Source of the DNA: Plasmodiophora brassicae
Taxonomy: Eukaryota > Endomyxa > Phytomyxea > Plasmodiophorida > Plasmodiophoridae
DNA: 64,000 bases
Assembly: GCA_039704465.1 (NCBI GenBank)
Contig: JASFAU010000015.1
Span: forward strand, 806,001-870,000
Direction: 5' to 3'
Notes under the pieces: generated by a model
What the model was told of the DNA's origin: nothing
The model's database searches: none
Seen by the model: the letters and a program-made list of their open reading frames with translations, nothing else
In this document: one piece after another, positions 9,011 to 20,436 of the stretch
Layout: each line of letters starts with the position of its first letter
Numbering within the stretch: the first letter of the stretch is position 1
Position numbers and translations under genes: made by a program

Positions 9011-10788
9011 GGCGGTTCGCAGCGACCCGCCCGCAGCGTGGCGTCCGACGGGCGACCGGGCGGTGCTTCTCCAGCGCGATCCTCCAGTACGTTAGCTTCT
9101 ACAAGTACGTGGCGCTGACGAACCTGCCGCGTCTGCAGCACGACCTGCACGAGCGCTGGTCGGCCCTGCGGGCCACCGGGCGGATCTACATCGCCGCCGA
9201 AGGCATCAACGCGCAGATGACGGTCCCCGTCGACCACTACGACGCGTTCGCGCGCGACCTACGCGACCTGCGCCCCGCTGGTCCCGGGCTGGACGTCACG
9301 CCGCCCCCGTTCGCCGATGTCTTCCTCAACGCGGGCGCCGTCCTCGACGACCCGCCGTTCGACAAGCTCCGCGTCGTCGTCCGTCCTCATATCGTTCGCG
9401 ACGGGCTACAGCAGCGCTTCGACATGCGCCAGCGCGGCAACGAGGTCGAACCCGGGGAATGGCAGGCGCGCCTCGCCAATCGATCCCCCGATTCGTCGCT
9501 GCTGCTCGACTGCCGCAACTTCTACGAGCACGAGATCGGGCGGTTCCAGGGCGCCGAACGCGTCATGGTCGACGTCTTCAAGGACACGTTCGCCGAGGTC
9601 GACGCGCTCGTCGCCGGCCGGCACCCGCAGGACACGCACGTCATGATCTACTGCACGGGCGGGATACGCTGCGAGAAGGTCGGCGCGTACCTGCACGCCA
9701 AAGGGTTCACCAACGTCGACCGCCTGAGGGGCGGCATCGTCCACTACCTCAGGTACGTCCAGGGGCGCCCCGGCGAGCCGTCCCTGTTCCAGGGCAAGAA
9801 CTTCGTGTTCGACGCGCGCATGCAGCACGCCGTCACCGACGACGTCCTGGGCGCGTGCTACCAATGCAAGGCGCCCTGCGACTCGTACGCCAACTGTCGC
9901 AACGACATGTGCCACGCGCTGATGATCCAGTGCCCGTCCTGCTCCACCACCTACGACGGCGCCTGCTGCGTCGAGTGCCAGGACGAGAAGCGCGCGCTCG
10001 ACGCCATGCCCGACGAGGAGGCGCGCGCCCACCGGAAACGGCACTCCCGGGCGTGGAGGCACCCGAACCCGAACGTCATCCACCGGTACAAGCCGTTCGC
10101 GGTTCGTGGCCCGCGCAACGCCTACGCCCGCCCTTGCTGTACGTACGCGACGCGAATGACGACGGTGCCGTCGTCACCCGCGCTGGACGCGCTGAGGAAG
10201 GAGACGGCCCGGGCGATGCCCAGGGCGCACATGTCGATCAGCGAGGTGCAGGCGGCGTTCCTACAGTTCCTGATCAGGGCGATCGGCGCGAAGGACGTGC
10301 TGGAACTCGGGTGCTTCACCGGGTACTCGGCGCTGGCGATGGCCGAGGCGGGCGCCGACGTCGCGGTCACCACCTGCGACATTGACGAATCGTGCGTCCG
10401 GGTGGCGACCCGATGCCTGCCTGCCGACGCCCGTGTCCGGATCGAGCTGTGCAGGGCGGACGACCTGCTGGCCAGGCTGGTCGCCGACGGGTCCGCGTTC
10501 GACCTCATCTTTGTCGACGCCAACAAACGCCAGTACCGCCAGTACTACGACACGATCATGTCCAGCGCGCTGCTGCGCCGGTCGGGCGTCATGGTGTTCG
10601 ACAACGTCCTGTTCAAGGGGCTCGTTGCGCAGGACTCGCCGCCGCCGGGCGACGGCAACAACCGGATCGCAGCCGCCATCGCCGATTTCAACGCGTACGT
10701 TGCAGGCGATCCGCGATCCACACAGGTCCTGCTCCCGTTCGCCGACGGCATGACCCTCGTTCGTCATGCGTCGTCTTTAGACACGTAA
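8989..10788 (+). CDS. TrhO-type rhodanese fused to an O-methyltransferase
   Basis: One uninterrupted frame of 599 codons. Residues ~35-115 match the N-terminal domain of the UPF0176/TrhO family (FYKYVALTNLP; IYIAAEGINAQM). Residues ~150-255 are a rhodanese domain with the active-site loop YCTGGIRCEK. A Cys-rich tail follows (CYQCKAPC to CCVEC), probably zinc-binding. TrhO enzymes hydroxylate the wobble uridine of tRNAs. From residue ~395 a second complete domain begins: class I SAM-dependent O-methyltransferase of the CCoAMT/catechol type, with VLELGCFTGYSALAMA, the acidic strand ending TTCDID, and LIFVDANKRQY. No stop or obvious splice site separates the two. The 5' end is doubtful: no in-frame ATG lies between 8989 and the conserved domain, and a 5' intron ending near 9085 is possible. 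Confidence 0.8.
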   Translation: MRWCGSSWRFAATRPQRGVRRATGRCFSSAILQYVSFYKYVALTNLPRLQHDLHERWSALRATGRIYIAAEGINAQMTVPVDHYDAFARDLRDLRPAGPGLDVTPPPFADVFLNAGAVLDDPPFDKLRVVVRPHIVRDGLQQRFDMRQRGNEVEPGEWQARLANRSPDSSLLLDCRNFYEHEIGRFQGAERVMVDVFKDTFAEVDALVAGRHPQDTHVMIYCTGGIRCEKVGAYLHAKGFTNVDRLRGGIVHYLRYVQGRPGEPSLFQGKNFVFDARMQHAVTDDVLGACYQCKAPCDSYANCRNDMCHALMIQCPSCSTTYDGACCVECQDEKRALDAMPDEEARAHRKRHSRAWRHPNPNVIHRYKPFAVRGPRNAYARPCCTYATRMTTVPSSPALDALRKETARAMPRAHMSISEVQAAFLQFLIRAIGAKDVLELGCFTGYSALAMAEAGADVAVTTCDIDESCVRVATRCLPADARVRIELCRADDLLARLVADGSAFDLIFVDANKRQYRQYYDTIMSSALLRRSGVMVFDNVLFKGLVAQDSPPPGDGNNRIAAAIADFNAYVAGDPRSTQVLLPFADGMTLVRHASSLDT

Positions 10789-10910
10789 CCGCCCTGCCTA
10801 CGTGTGCTGGAATACCACGTCTGGTGGATAGGACTTCGTGCGCAGGGGGGAGGCGCTGCGGAACGATGTGGGATCCCGAGCGTGGCGTTCATTTGTCGGA
10901 CCGGCGCGCG

Positions 10911-11933
10911 TTAGTGCTGGCTGTACAGGCGGTCGACAAAGTCGGCGTAGTGGATGCGCCCCTCGTGGTGCCGATCGTGCTCCTCGAACAGCGCGTAGCT
11001 CTCTTTCTCGGGCCTGCACGACGCCCGTCATTCAGCGAAGCGTACGGACGACACCGAACGACTGACATGATGATGCCGAAGCGCTCCAGCGCGCGTTGCC
11101 ATTCGTCCCAGGTGACGGTGCCGGAATCCTCGAGGTCGAAGTGGTGGAAGACCCGGGTCAGCGTGTTGGCCTCGGATTCCTGCCCGCGCGTCTTCTGCCG
11201 AACCTTCTCCTTGAGGACGTGCCCGACCGATTCGAGGTACACGGCGTTCACCGGCGGCTCGCCCTCCGCGTCCAGGTTGGTACCCGGGCGCGTAAACGTC
11301 GCCTGGACCGTCTCCACGAACCGCCGGTCGTCCAGCGGCATGGACGCGCTGATGAACCTGAACAGGTGGACGAATTCCGCCCGGGATATCGTCGTCCCCG
11401 AGCTGGAAAACGCGCGGACCAGGTCGGCGAAGTCGTCGCTGACCTTGGACGCAGGCCAGTCGCCAGCGGCGACTTTCGGGTGCTGGCCGGCGAAGAAGCT
11501 GGACAGGAGCGTGGCGGTCGCGATCGATTCCGCACCCTGCGACAGGCCGGAGAACAGGTCGTCGACGATGCCGCGCCGCGCATCGTTCAGGTCGGCGACG
11601 AGGTCGTCGACAATGACAGCAATGCAGACGCTCCGGTTCGCGTTCGTGTCGTACCGGCGGCACAGCACGGCCAGCTGGGGAAGCGGCAGGAAGATGCCAA
11701 CGCGAGCCAGCACCTGCTCGAACTCCTGCAGATCACGGCCCCGACGTGTCAGCATGTACAGCCGACGAGTGCTCCCTCGTCAGTGACTGCGATACCGCAT
11801 AGCTCAGGTACCCCTCGCCGGTCGGGTCCCTGTCGTGCAGCGCGTCCTTGACGAAGAGCATGCAGGCGGTGCCGCGCTTGCTCAGCTCGATCCGCATGCG
11901 CAGGAGGACCTCCTGGACATCGACCGCCGCCAT
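10911..11933 (-). CDS. Calcyphosin-like EF-hand protein (3 exons)
   Basis: Exons 11933-11796, 11725-11067 and 11013-10911; introns of 70 and 53 bp. The joins are in frame and give LSYA/EFEQVLARVG and ERFGIIM/PEKESYALFEE; total 299 residues. The start (MAAVDVQEVLL) opens a helix ending ELSKRG, as in calcyphosins. EF-hand-like units include DRDPTGEGYLSYAEF near residue 40 and FDLEDSGTVTWDEW near 255, plus a last one, HDRHHEGRIHYADF. Several loops deviate from the calcium-binding consensus, so only some may bind calcium. Calcyphosin-like proteins are commonly cilium-associated, which suits the neighbouring axonemal genes. An upstream ATG at 12017 would add 28 residues. Confidence 0.75.
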
Positions 11934-12698
11934 CTTCGCCTCGCTAATGGATCGAACGGGGTACGTTCGCTCCCCTCCAACGGTATCCATGGTGGGACCC
12001 GCTGCAGGGCGGTCCATGGGCGGACTGCGTCAGGGGCCCGGCGCAATTGCGCAGTGGCGGTGCTGACAATAATAGCGCCGGCAGCACTGGGGCACCCCGG
12101 CTCTGTGACGACGGTTCGGGGGCCACAGCCAAGCCGCCGCCCTGTCTGCCTGTGCAGACAGGCATTCAGGTGCGACGATGCCGCCTGTGGCCAACAAACT
12201 CAGGACACGAGGCGTTCGGCTGCTAGACACAATCGGTATTGGCATTTTCGACGTCGGTGTAGGCAAAGGCTCTTGCCCCCACAGTCGTATTTATACTTGT
12301 TGTGCTTGCAGATGCTGCTCCCTCGACACGCCCAGCACCGGTGCAACTGTCGGGCGTGTGAACAGAGATGCCCCTGCCCCTACATTCTTTGCAATAGAAT
12401 TGGCTCTCCAATGCCAACAGCTGATGCTGAGGGCCGCTTCCTGCACGCTTGGCACCCCATGCCATGCAGCCGCTAACGCTACGCCCAGTTTGTTTCTGTT
12501 GGATGACGCTGACGTCTGGGAAGTACACAGTAACGATGCTGTCGACCCTTTTCACGAACGCACTAACTTCCGTTGGATCCGCGTTGTCGGCAGGGAAGCC
12601 ACTGACGCAGTTTCCCGAGCCCACTGGGAGTCTGTGGCCTCCTATCGGGTCATCGCGGACCTCCCACGGTCAGTTGCGTTTCTTCAACGCAGCGTAAA
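11934..12698 (+). other. Intergenic; weak retroelement Gag-like zinc-knuckle trace
   Basis: No gene is supported with confidence. On the minus strand at 12343-12399 the reading FYCKECRGRGISVHTPDSC resembles the CCHC knuckle of Gypsy Gag proteins, but the surrounding frame shows nothing else of Gag. A 9-bp stem with a 4-nt loop lies near 12138-12165. Confidence 0.3.
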
Positions 12699-13766
12699 AT
12701 GATCTGGACGATCGGGTTCCTGATGGCGGTTGCCGCGTATGCTGGTGTGTCGCCAACGGTGATGTTGGACGTGGATGACATCATTGCAGGCCTACATATC
12801 CCCGCCAGCTTGTCTTCCGGTTTACGCGAGAGCGTCATCAATTGCATTGAGAGCCAAACGTCCACGTCGGCCGGAAGCTCCACTGACTGGAAGACGGTTA
12901 TCGTGTCCTGTCTAACGAGATCAATCGATGAAGTCCGGATCCCTCATTTGAAACGTCGTCTGAGCCCCGCGCTCAGGGGCAAACGATCATGGCATTGCGA
13001 TCCAGACCAACCGGGCACATCGGACGCAAGCGCAATAGCGTCCAATGTCGTCGCCGACGAGCGCGCTTCAGACGAGGATGGACAATTAGCAAGCCTTGCT
13101 CCTGCCATGGGTCACCGGAGCCCGAAGGAAGATGACAGCGACGACGTCACGATGGACAGATTCTGGTGGCGCCACTACTCCACCCAGGCTGAAGAATCAG
13201 ACCAGTCGGAAGCAAGTGCCGCAAGCTCCAATGCAGCCACAGACGATGAAGACGATGCGACGATTTCACTGGCGTCCTATGCAAGCTCCGGTTCTGATAT
13301 CGTCGACGATACGCTGGGGTTGGCAGCCGGCCGGCGTCTACCTGCCCGAGGTGATCAAGACTGGCTCATGCGGTCCTCCGGACCAGCGCCGCGACGTGAA
13401 CCACGTGCTCAGACGTCGATGATGCATGGCTGCAGTATTGTTATCGACGGTGAATTGTTGGATCAGTTGCTGCAGCAGGTGTGTGCCATAGAGGCGGCCG
13501 GGGAGCTGGCGGGGCAGCCTGTCTCGTTAGAGCCTACCTGGCCAGCAACGACAGTTCAGGATGATGGCGAGGAAAACGCGTTTCACCTGTATCCGGATGC
13601 CCTCCAAGCACAGCAAGACGCTGAGAACGACGTGACGGCGAACGATGCGGGCTTGGCCCGCGTGTTGCAGCAGGAATACCACAACGAAGCGGCAAGGGAC
13701 GATGAGCTCTACGCTCGCCAGCTGCAGCAGGAGGAATGGGGTACCCAGAGCGGTGCTCTCCCATAA
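12699..13766 (+). CDS. Acidic secreted-type protein with LQQE motifs
   Basis: A single 355-codon frame with no family that I can name. The first ~20 residues (MIWTIGFLMAVAAYAGVSPT) look like a cleavable signal peptide. The middle is acidic and Ser/Asp-rich (clusters such as EEDDSDD-type stretches and DDEDDATISLASYASS), predicted disordered. The C-terminus carries two copies of an LxxxLQQE helix motif: ARVLQQEYHNEAARDDELYA and RQLQQEE, of the type seen in ubiquitin-interacting or amphipathic helices. Codon usage is less G/C-biased than in the housekeeping genes here. The ATG overlaps the stop of a possible upstream ORF. It could be a secreted parasite protein or a fast-evolving endomembrane protein; function unknown. 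Confidence 0.5.
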   Translation: MIWTIGFLMAVAAYAGVSPTVMLDVDDIIAGLHIPASLSSGLRESVINCIESQTSTSAGSSTDWKTVIVSCLTRSIDEVRIPHLKRRLSPALRGKRSWHCDPDQPGTSDASAIASNVVADERASDEDGQLASLAPAMGHRSPKEDDSDDVTMDRFWWRHYSTQAEESDQSEASAASSNAATDDEDDATISLASYASSGSDIVDDTLGLAAGRRLPARGDQDWLMRSSGPAPRREPRAQTSMMHGCSIVIDGELLDQLLQQVCAIEAAGELAGQPVSLEPTWPATTVQDDGEENAFHLYPDALQAQQDAENDVTANDAGLARVLQQEYHNEAARDDELYARQLQQEEWGTQSGALP

Positions 13767-13988
13767 CTGGCGACTCTGTTCGACTTATACGTACTATATG
13801 AAACCTCAACATTCGACCAGCTATGGCGCTACCCAACGCTGTAATGAAGTTGTATGTCGTGGCTGACACGGGGCGCGGTTGCAGGGCCCGTCTTGTCCGT
13901 TTCATTGTTGAAATCACGCGATGCAAGCGGAGCGAATCGATTACTGTTTGGGATTGGGCGTGCCCACGGCGAGCATAGCGTCATCGTC

Positions 13989-14507
13989 TCACCCGAAAAT
14001 TCTAGTATGCCTGACGAAGACTCCTGGTTGTATTAGTAGCCGAGCAGGTGACGACATGCGGTCGAGCGAAAGCGCCAGCTCGGCATCGATCGGCGCCAAT
14101 ATCACGATGAGGAGGCGCGCCTGCTGTGTCCATAGGTCCCTATCCTGATTCTGGTAATTCCGCACGCAGACGACGGTCCTCTTCGTCTGGAAGGCGCCTT
14201 GCTCGTCATCGGTGACGGCACGTGCACGCTGGTCTGCCTCCTCTTGAAGCAGACGTACGAGCTCTTTATCGTCGATGACAGCATTGTCGCTTGACGCAGT
14301 GGGGTCGTGTGGGTGGGGCATCAATCTGGCGGTCCTGCTCGTCCAGTAGTTGGCATGCAAACGACATGTCCAGCTCCACGGCTCGGGGTGCATCACAGTG
14401 CCATGATCGGCTGCGCAGGACGTACGGCAGCCAGACGTCCGTTCAGGCGGGTGACCCTGGCGGCACAGCTGGTCGTACGACACCCAGCCTCGATGACATC
14501 CTTCCAA
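13989..14507 (-). CDS. Hypothetical protein with an LLQEE helix (doubtful)
   Basis: A 172-codon minus-strand frame, not recognised. Its only notable feature is VIDDKELVRLLQEEADQRA, which resembles the VIDGELLDQLLQQ and LARVLQQE stretches of the protein at 12699-13766, so it may be a diverged, inverted relative. There is no clear start context, and a splice variant or decayed gene is equally possible. Confidence 0.25.
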   Translation of the reverse strand: MEGCHRGWVSYDQLCRQGHPPERTSGCRTSCAADHGTVMHPEPWSWTCRLHANYWTSRTARLMPHPHDPTASSDNAVIDDKELVRLLQEEADQRARAVTDDEQGAFQTKRTVVCVRNYQNQDRDLWTQQARLLIVILAPIDAELALSLDRMSSPARLLIQPGVFVRHTRIFG

Positions 14508-14858
14508 TCAGCATCATCACCGTTGGTTTGGCTCTCGATGCAATGCCCAAACGGCCCAGATCCGACAGCGGATGCAGTCTATGAGGAGACAGGACGTCGC
14601 ACTGGGCACGAGAATGCTAGATGATGCGGCTTCGACCAGACTACAGATCGTGTCTGGAGCACGAGATCGCGACGTTTGCTGGCGGGAACTCCACCACCAC
14701 CCGCAGGTCGCGCATCCCACTGGATGCCTGCGCGTACAAAACCTCGCTGTTCCCGAGTTCGCAGGCACGGCCTGCGGTGTCCCGTTATTAGGGCGGGCGC
14801 CATAGATCGCTGTGATTAAGTCCGTGACGGAGTCCGTAGCGGTCAGATCGCTTACACG

Positions 14859-15323
14859 ATGAAGAAGGCGGCGTCGAAGGTGGCCTCGAAGCCGTCATCG
14901 GGCGCGGCCAAGGCCAAGGAGTCGGCCAAGGCCGTTAAGAAGGGCAGCTACACGAAGAATGTCGTGAAGGTGCGAACCAACACGACGTTCCGCCGCCCGA
15001 AGACGCTCCGTCTGCCGAGGGCGCCGCGGTACGCGCGCAAATCGGCGCCGTCCCGCGACAAGATGGACAAGTACGCCGTCATCAAGTTCCCGCTGACGAC
15101 GGAAAGCGCCATGAAGAAGATCGAGGAGTCCAACACGCTGACGTTCATCGTGGACATCCGCGCCAATAAGGTCAAGATCAGCGACAGCGTCAAGGGCATG
15201 TACGACGTCAGCGTCCAGAAGGTCAACACGCTGATCCGCCCCGACGGGCAGAAGAAGGCGTACGTGCGCCTGACCGCCGACGTCGACGCACTGGACGTTG
15301 CCAACCGTATCGGCATCATTTAA
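14859..15323 (+). CDS. RPL23A: Large-subunit ribosomal protein uL23 (L23A)
   Basis: A 154-residue intronless gene. The N-terminus is a Lys/Ala-rich tail typical of eukaryotic L23A, followed by [19 protein letters not shown]. The conserved core runs [51 protein letters not shown] (approximate wording of the visible blocks) and ends [11 protein letters not shown]. uL23 binds 25S/28S rRNA beside the polypeptide exit tunnel and is a docking point for nascent-chain factors such as SRP. Length and end agree with the family. The start at 14859 is the first ATG of the frame and follows a non-coding spacer. Confidence 0.97.
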   Translation: MKKAASKVASKPSSGAAKAKESAKAVKKGSYTKNVVKVRTNTTFRRPKTLRLPRAPRYARKSAPSRDKMDKYAVIKFPLTTESAMKKIEESNTLTFIVDIRANKVKISDSVKGMYDVSVQKVNTLIRPDGQKKAYVRLTADVDALDVANRIGII

Positions 15324-15441
15324 TCCTGTGCCTGGCGCACGCCCTCCCAATACATTCCAGCAGTAATGCGTCATCATCGGCGTGTGGGGAACGTACAATA
15401 ATAGATAGCGATTCGGGGGACGGACGAGCGCATCCAGCGCC

Positions 15442-18400
15442 CTACGTGTCGTCGTCGAGGCACCGCAGCAGCTCGGGCATGGACACGTGCTCGCGCATGG
15501 CGACTCGCGCGGGGACACTGTCCAGTGGGCCGTCGCCCTCATCCTGCTGCCGCCGCATCAGCTCCCGTCGATGACGCTGGATCTCGATAATCTTCTCCTC
15601 GATCGACCGGTCGACCAGGAACCTGCACAGGCGAGGGGGTGGGCACAGACGGCAGGACCAGGCGGAATGCAGGTGCCGCGTACCTGTACACGAACGTACT
15701 GCGCGTCTGGCCACGCCGGTGCACGCGACTGATGGCCTGGTCCTCGATGGCCGGGTTCAGCGACGGTTCTACGAGCACGACGTACTGGGCGGCATGCAGC
15801 GTCAGGCCGCTGGCGTCGTGGCGCAACGACATGAGCAGGGCGCGCACGCGGCTGCCCGGGTCCTGGAACAGCTCCAGGGCGGACGCCCGCTCCCGCAGGT
15901 TCCCATCCAGGTGCCGGTGCTCGACGCCGTTCGCCGCCAGCGCCCGGCTGACGATCGACAGGATCGGCCTGAACTGGGAGAACACGAGGACCTTGGCGCC
16001 CGGCGATTGCCGGCACGCCCACAGGATGGACCGGACGACGGCGCCGATCTTCGTCGAGAACTGCTGGGCACCGACCATCTCCTGCGACAGCATCGCCGCT
16101 TCCGACGGCGACGGTGCCGCCGCCGCCCCGCTCTGACGATCGTCGGCATGCGACACGACCGTGTACCTGGGCGCACGCGTATCGCGTCACTGTGCTGCCA
16201 CAGCGGGGAACACGCGACGTACATCGTGGTCGTCGACAGGGCATGGCGACACGACGGGCACTTGCCGTTCCCCTTCCTGTCGAGGATGTTGACGATGCAG
16301 TTGCGGCAGAACAGGTGGAAGCAGACGGTGATGACGGGCTGGTCGGCGACGGCCAGGCAGATGGCGCACGTCGTCTCGTGGCCGCCCGCGCTGAACCGGT
16401 ACCTCAGGTACCGCACGTGCGACAGGGCGCGCTGGCACGTCACCCGCAGGTTGGACACCTGCAGACGCCGAGGGTGGTGTCAGCCGAGAAGACGACGCTC
16501 CGTTGCGAAACGGGATCACATCACCTGGGCCAGGAGCCGCGACGGGTCCGCCTCGCCCGACGTGTCGGGGATGGCGCACCAGCCGGCGATGCACCGTCGC
16601 TCGTCGTCCAGGGCCCGTTCGGCCTCGTCGAGGCGCCCGCGCTGCTTCTCGACCTCGCGCGCGATCTTCGTGATCAGCAGGCCGCTGTCGACCTGGACGC
16701 GCTGCGCCGTCAGCGCCAGGCAGTCGTCCCGGGTCGCCACAGGGTCGGCGTTGTCGCCCAGAGACTTGAGCAGCGACGCCCGCTCCCTGACCAGCAGCGA
16801 GCGGAACGACAGACGAGACGACGTGCCGACGACCGATGGGCCGCACAGCTCGGCCAGGCAGCGCTGCTTCAGGCGCCCGGTGGGACCTTCGCACAGGCCG
16901 ATCAGCTCGTTCACGTCGTGCAGGCGCTGCGCTCGCAGGCGAACGTCGATCGCGTTCCGCTCTGCGGCCAGGCGGCCCTGTACACACACATCGTCACGAC
17001 GATTAACGTTCCGATTCCAGAGCGCCGCCGCCCTGAGCCTACCTGAAGGGTTGCCGCCGCGTCCAGTAGGTCGGGCGAGAGCGCTGGCGCCTCCCGCCGG
17101 ATTCGCTCGGCCAGGCGGCGCGCGTCCGCCCCGCACGCTGGCATGTGCAGGTCCAGGACGCTGCCGACGTAGTCGCCGATCAGGTCGCGGATGTCGCGCA
17201 CCCGTTCGAGCAGGACGACCAGGTGCTCGTCCAGCGTCGTCTTGCGCTGCCTGGCGACCAGGTCGGCGCTGGACACCAGGTCCGGATCGTCGGCGGCCGC
17301 CTCGTCGGACGCGAGCAGGCGCGTGGCGATGCCGTCCAGCAGGGTCAGCGTCACGATCAGCACCTGCTGCCAGGCGCGGTGCTGGCTGTTGGCCGTCACG
17401 ATCGATTCCGTCGGGACGAGCGCGAACTCGGACGACGACGTCGCGTGCTCGTAGCCGCTCTCGGCGATGCGCCAGGCCTGCGCCAGCGCCGACCAGGCGC
17501 GCCGGTCGTCCCCGGCAGCAATGTGGAGCGCGCCGAGGCGGTTCAGCGCGCGGCACAGGTCGCGCTCGGCGCCGGACACGTCGTCCTGGGCGGCGCGGCA
17601 GAGCGTCTCGCTGATCTGATCCATCGACATCATCCTGTGGCCGCGGCACGTGTCGAATCCGCTGTGCCCGTTCTGAACCTGCGCCACACGACCCAAACGC
17701 CACCGTTCAGCAGGCGGCGTGGACGTACACGGTGTGCTCGCGCCGTACCTGCGGATGGCAACAGGCCTGCCGCAACTGCTCCAGGCGCCGATGCAGGAAC
17801 ACGTCGTCGTCCTTGTTGCCGTACGGGAGCGCCCCTCGCCGATCGTCGTCCATCACGAGGGTTCGCGTCTCGGCGCGTAGGCGACGGTAGCATTCCGCCT
17901 CGACCGTGTTGAACGACAGGCGCACGTCCGTTGTCGTCAGCGGCGGTAGGTGCAATTCGCGCGCGACCGACGCCTTCGAGTTCCTCCAGAACACGGCGCC
18001 GACCGCCGCGAGCATCGGCCGCGGGTCGCCAGCGTACCAGGGCGCCAGCAGCAGCGTCGAGAAGGCGCCGGCCGCCTGGAACGGGTCGTACGCGATCATG
18101 GTGAACAGCGCCCTGAAGTCGTCCAGGCCGTGCCGGCCGAGCGGCGTGCCGGTGACGCACCAGCGCGCGCGCGCCTCGATGCGCAGCGCCATCTGCGCCG
18201 CGCCCGTCACCGTGTTGTCGACCTGCTGCGCCTCGTCGCAGACCAGGCGGTGGAATTGCAACTCCAGGAGCGGCGTCGTCGGGATGCGGTGCACCTTCTC
18301 GCCGCGCAACCCGTACGGGACCGCCTTGGAGTAGTGCACCTCCTGTCGCAGGACGTCGAACGACGTCAGGACGACGTCGACGGACGACATGTCCTTGGCG

Positions 18401-19985
18401 GTGACCGACGACGACGACGACAGATACGTCAGCGACGACAGGTGCGGGCAGTGACGTTCGAGCTCGCAGCGCCACTGGGCGAGCAGGCTCCTCGGCGCGA
18501 CGATCAGCGTCGTGGCGCACGTCGTGACGGGCCGGCCGTCCCAGGGCGACAGCAGCACCCGGCCGCATTCGCCGGGATCGCGACGCCGCGCGCTGATCAG
18601 CAGCAGCGTTTCGAGCGATTTCCCCAGGCCCATCTCGTCGGCGAGGATGCCGCCGCAGGGCGCAGGAACGCGGGCGGGTGGGTCGACGGCGAAGCGCCCC
18701 GTGACCCGGTCGAACCAGACGCTGTCGTGCAGGCCGTCCGGCGACGCGACGTTGAACCGGGCGCAGCACGGGTCGTCGACGTCGACGGCGCGCCCTTCGC
18801 GATCGACCATCCAGGCGACGGCCTGCAACTGGTACCGCGACGGGATCGCCGTCACCGTCGACGGCAGCATCGCCGACGGGTAGACCGGCGCCGACGACGA
18901 CGGCTGCAGGGCGCCGTACAGGCCGGCGATCGTCATCGCGATGTGGTCGTCGTCGTCGTCCGCGACGCGATCGTGCACGTCGAACGGGTCGATGGCGTCG
19001 CAGGCGGCCAGCGCGTTGTGGATGGCCAGGCGCAGGACGGGCCGCGACGAACGTTGCGTGAAGACGCGCGGGTGGAACGCCAGCTGGACGCGGAGCAGCG
19101 ACGACGACGACGGCGCGTCGTCGTTGTCGGACGACGCGAACACTTCCGTGTCGACGCGGGCGACCCGCTCGCGGCACAGGACGTGAATCGCGCCGAACGG
19201 CGTGTGGACGCCCCACCCACGGTCGGCATCGGGCGCGTTCAGCGACCGCGTGTCGCCGTCCTGCTCCAGGACGACGATGGCGCTGCCAAAGTCGACCCGG
19301 ACCGGGCCGGGCGTCACGCGATCGGGCAGGCGCACCCAGATCGCGCCGACGCGCCACGTGTACGAGGCGGGGGACGGCGCACGACGACCCTGGGCCTTGG
19401 CCTTCCGCGGGCGCTTCCGCGCGCGCTCCTCCCCCTCCCGTTCACGTCGTTCGAACTCGTCGTGGGCGCCTTTCAGCACGCCGGATGCATACACCGCCGG
19501 TGCCGATCGAGCCGCCAGGGCCTCCTCGAGGCGAGCCGCCCACGTTGTCGCCGCGGACGCCCTGCTGCCTGCCTAGAACGTGAACAACAACAGGTCTCAG
19601 ACGAATCGATACCACCGCAGCGAAAGGTTGCAGGACGAACCAGGGCGTCGGGTGGCGGCGGCGCCAGTTGTCGGGCGATGGCCGACGCCTCGGCGATGGC
19701 GGGCTGCAGCCAGAGGCGCCCGCCGCCGACCACGCGGAAGCGATCCTCGAGGAGCGCCTCGATCTCATCGGACTCGGCCAGCAGGTCGTCCATCTCGTCG
19801 TCGATGGCGTCGAAATCGGCGTCGTCGTCGAGCATGGCCTCGTCCAGCTGCTGTTGCCGTGCGGCAATCTCGACGTTGCGCCGGTGCAGGTCGTCCTCGG
19901 GCATCGCGTCGCGCTGCGCCGGCGTCGTCCGGCCGATGAGCGCCGCCCCGGACGCCGCCATCCAGCGCCGCACGCGCGCATCCAT
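15442..19985 (-). CDS. SHPRH: SHPRH-type SNF2 helicase / RING E3 ligase (7 exons)
   Basis: Exons 19985-19613, 19568-17749, 17678-17043, 16977-16525, 16458-16223, 16166-15684 and 15622-15442; introns 44-70 bp; 1,393 residues. Every join keeps frame and conserved motifs: QACCHPQ/VQNGHSGFD, ATLQ/GRLAAE, CRHALSTTTM/YTVVSHAD, STFVYR/FLVDRSIEEK. The order is SNF2 ATPase N-lobe (GGILADEMGLGKS near residue 437; LVCDEAQQ near 567), a long helical insert, a RING finger (CAIC, CFHLFCRNC, CPSC; residues ~1126-1170) and helicase C (VLVFSQF, RVHRRGQTR). This nested layout is diagnostic of SHPRH, which polyubiquitinates PCNA in DNA-damage tolerance. The first exon boundary (44-bp intron) is the least certain. 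Confidence 0.85.
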
Positions 19986-20436
19986 CCCCGACGTGGCGAC
20001 TACCTACTACCGTTGCAGCGGCGGCAGTCACGTTTGCAAAATGGCCAGTGCAGCACCCGGGACGGACGGACGGACGGACGACGTCCTTTCCCGCGACTGG
20101 TGACGTCGGCGCGCGCGAGCCGCGATTGCCCGTGGCCGCACGCGCAGTCACGCAACGCAACTCTTTCTTTGTGCGCCTGTCCGGGCTGGCGTGCACGCGG
20201 CCCGGTAGAGCCGCCGGGCCGTGTCCGCCCCCCGGAGCGGCCCCAGCAAGTCCGGAGTCGGCACTCCATGGTCACGTCGGAGCCTCTCCGACCGCGCTGT
20301 CCGTATATGCGCCCTGCAGCGATAGGGTGGCCCCGTCACCGCCGTGCCTGTTGGCGACCCAGCGCTAGCGTCAGAGCATGGGGCGTCGAACCCTGTGACT
20401 GACCTGCATGCTCTACATAATAGTCGGTCGTCGGTC
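19986..20436 (+). promoter_or_regulatory. Divergent intergenic region between SHPRH and dynein genes
   Basis: 451 bp separate the two divergent start codons and must hold both promoters. No TATA box is obvious. A (GGAC)n microsatellite lies at about 20064-20085. No ORF here is convincing. Confidence 0.4.

Noticed and set aside
15719..17614. 631-codon plus-strand ORF opposite SHPRH
   Set aside because: Arg/Ser-rich shadow of the SHPRH exons; the minus strand shows SNF2, RING and helicase C motifs.
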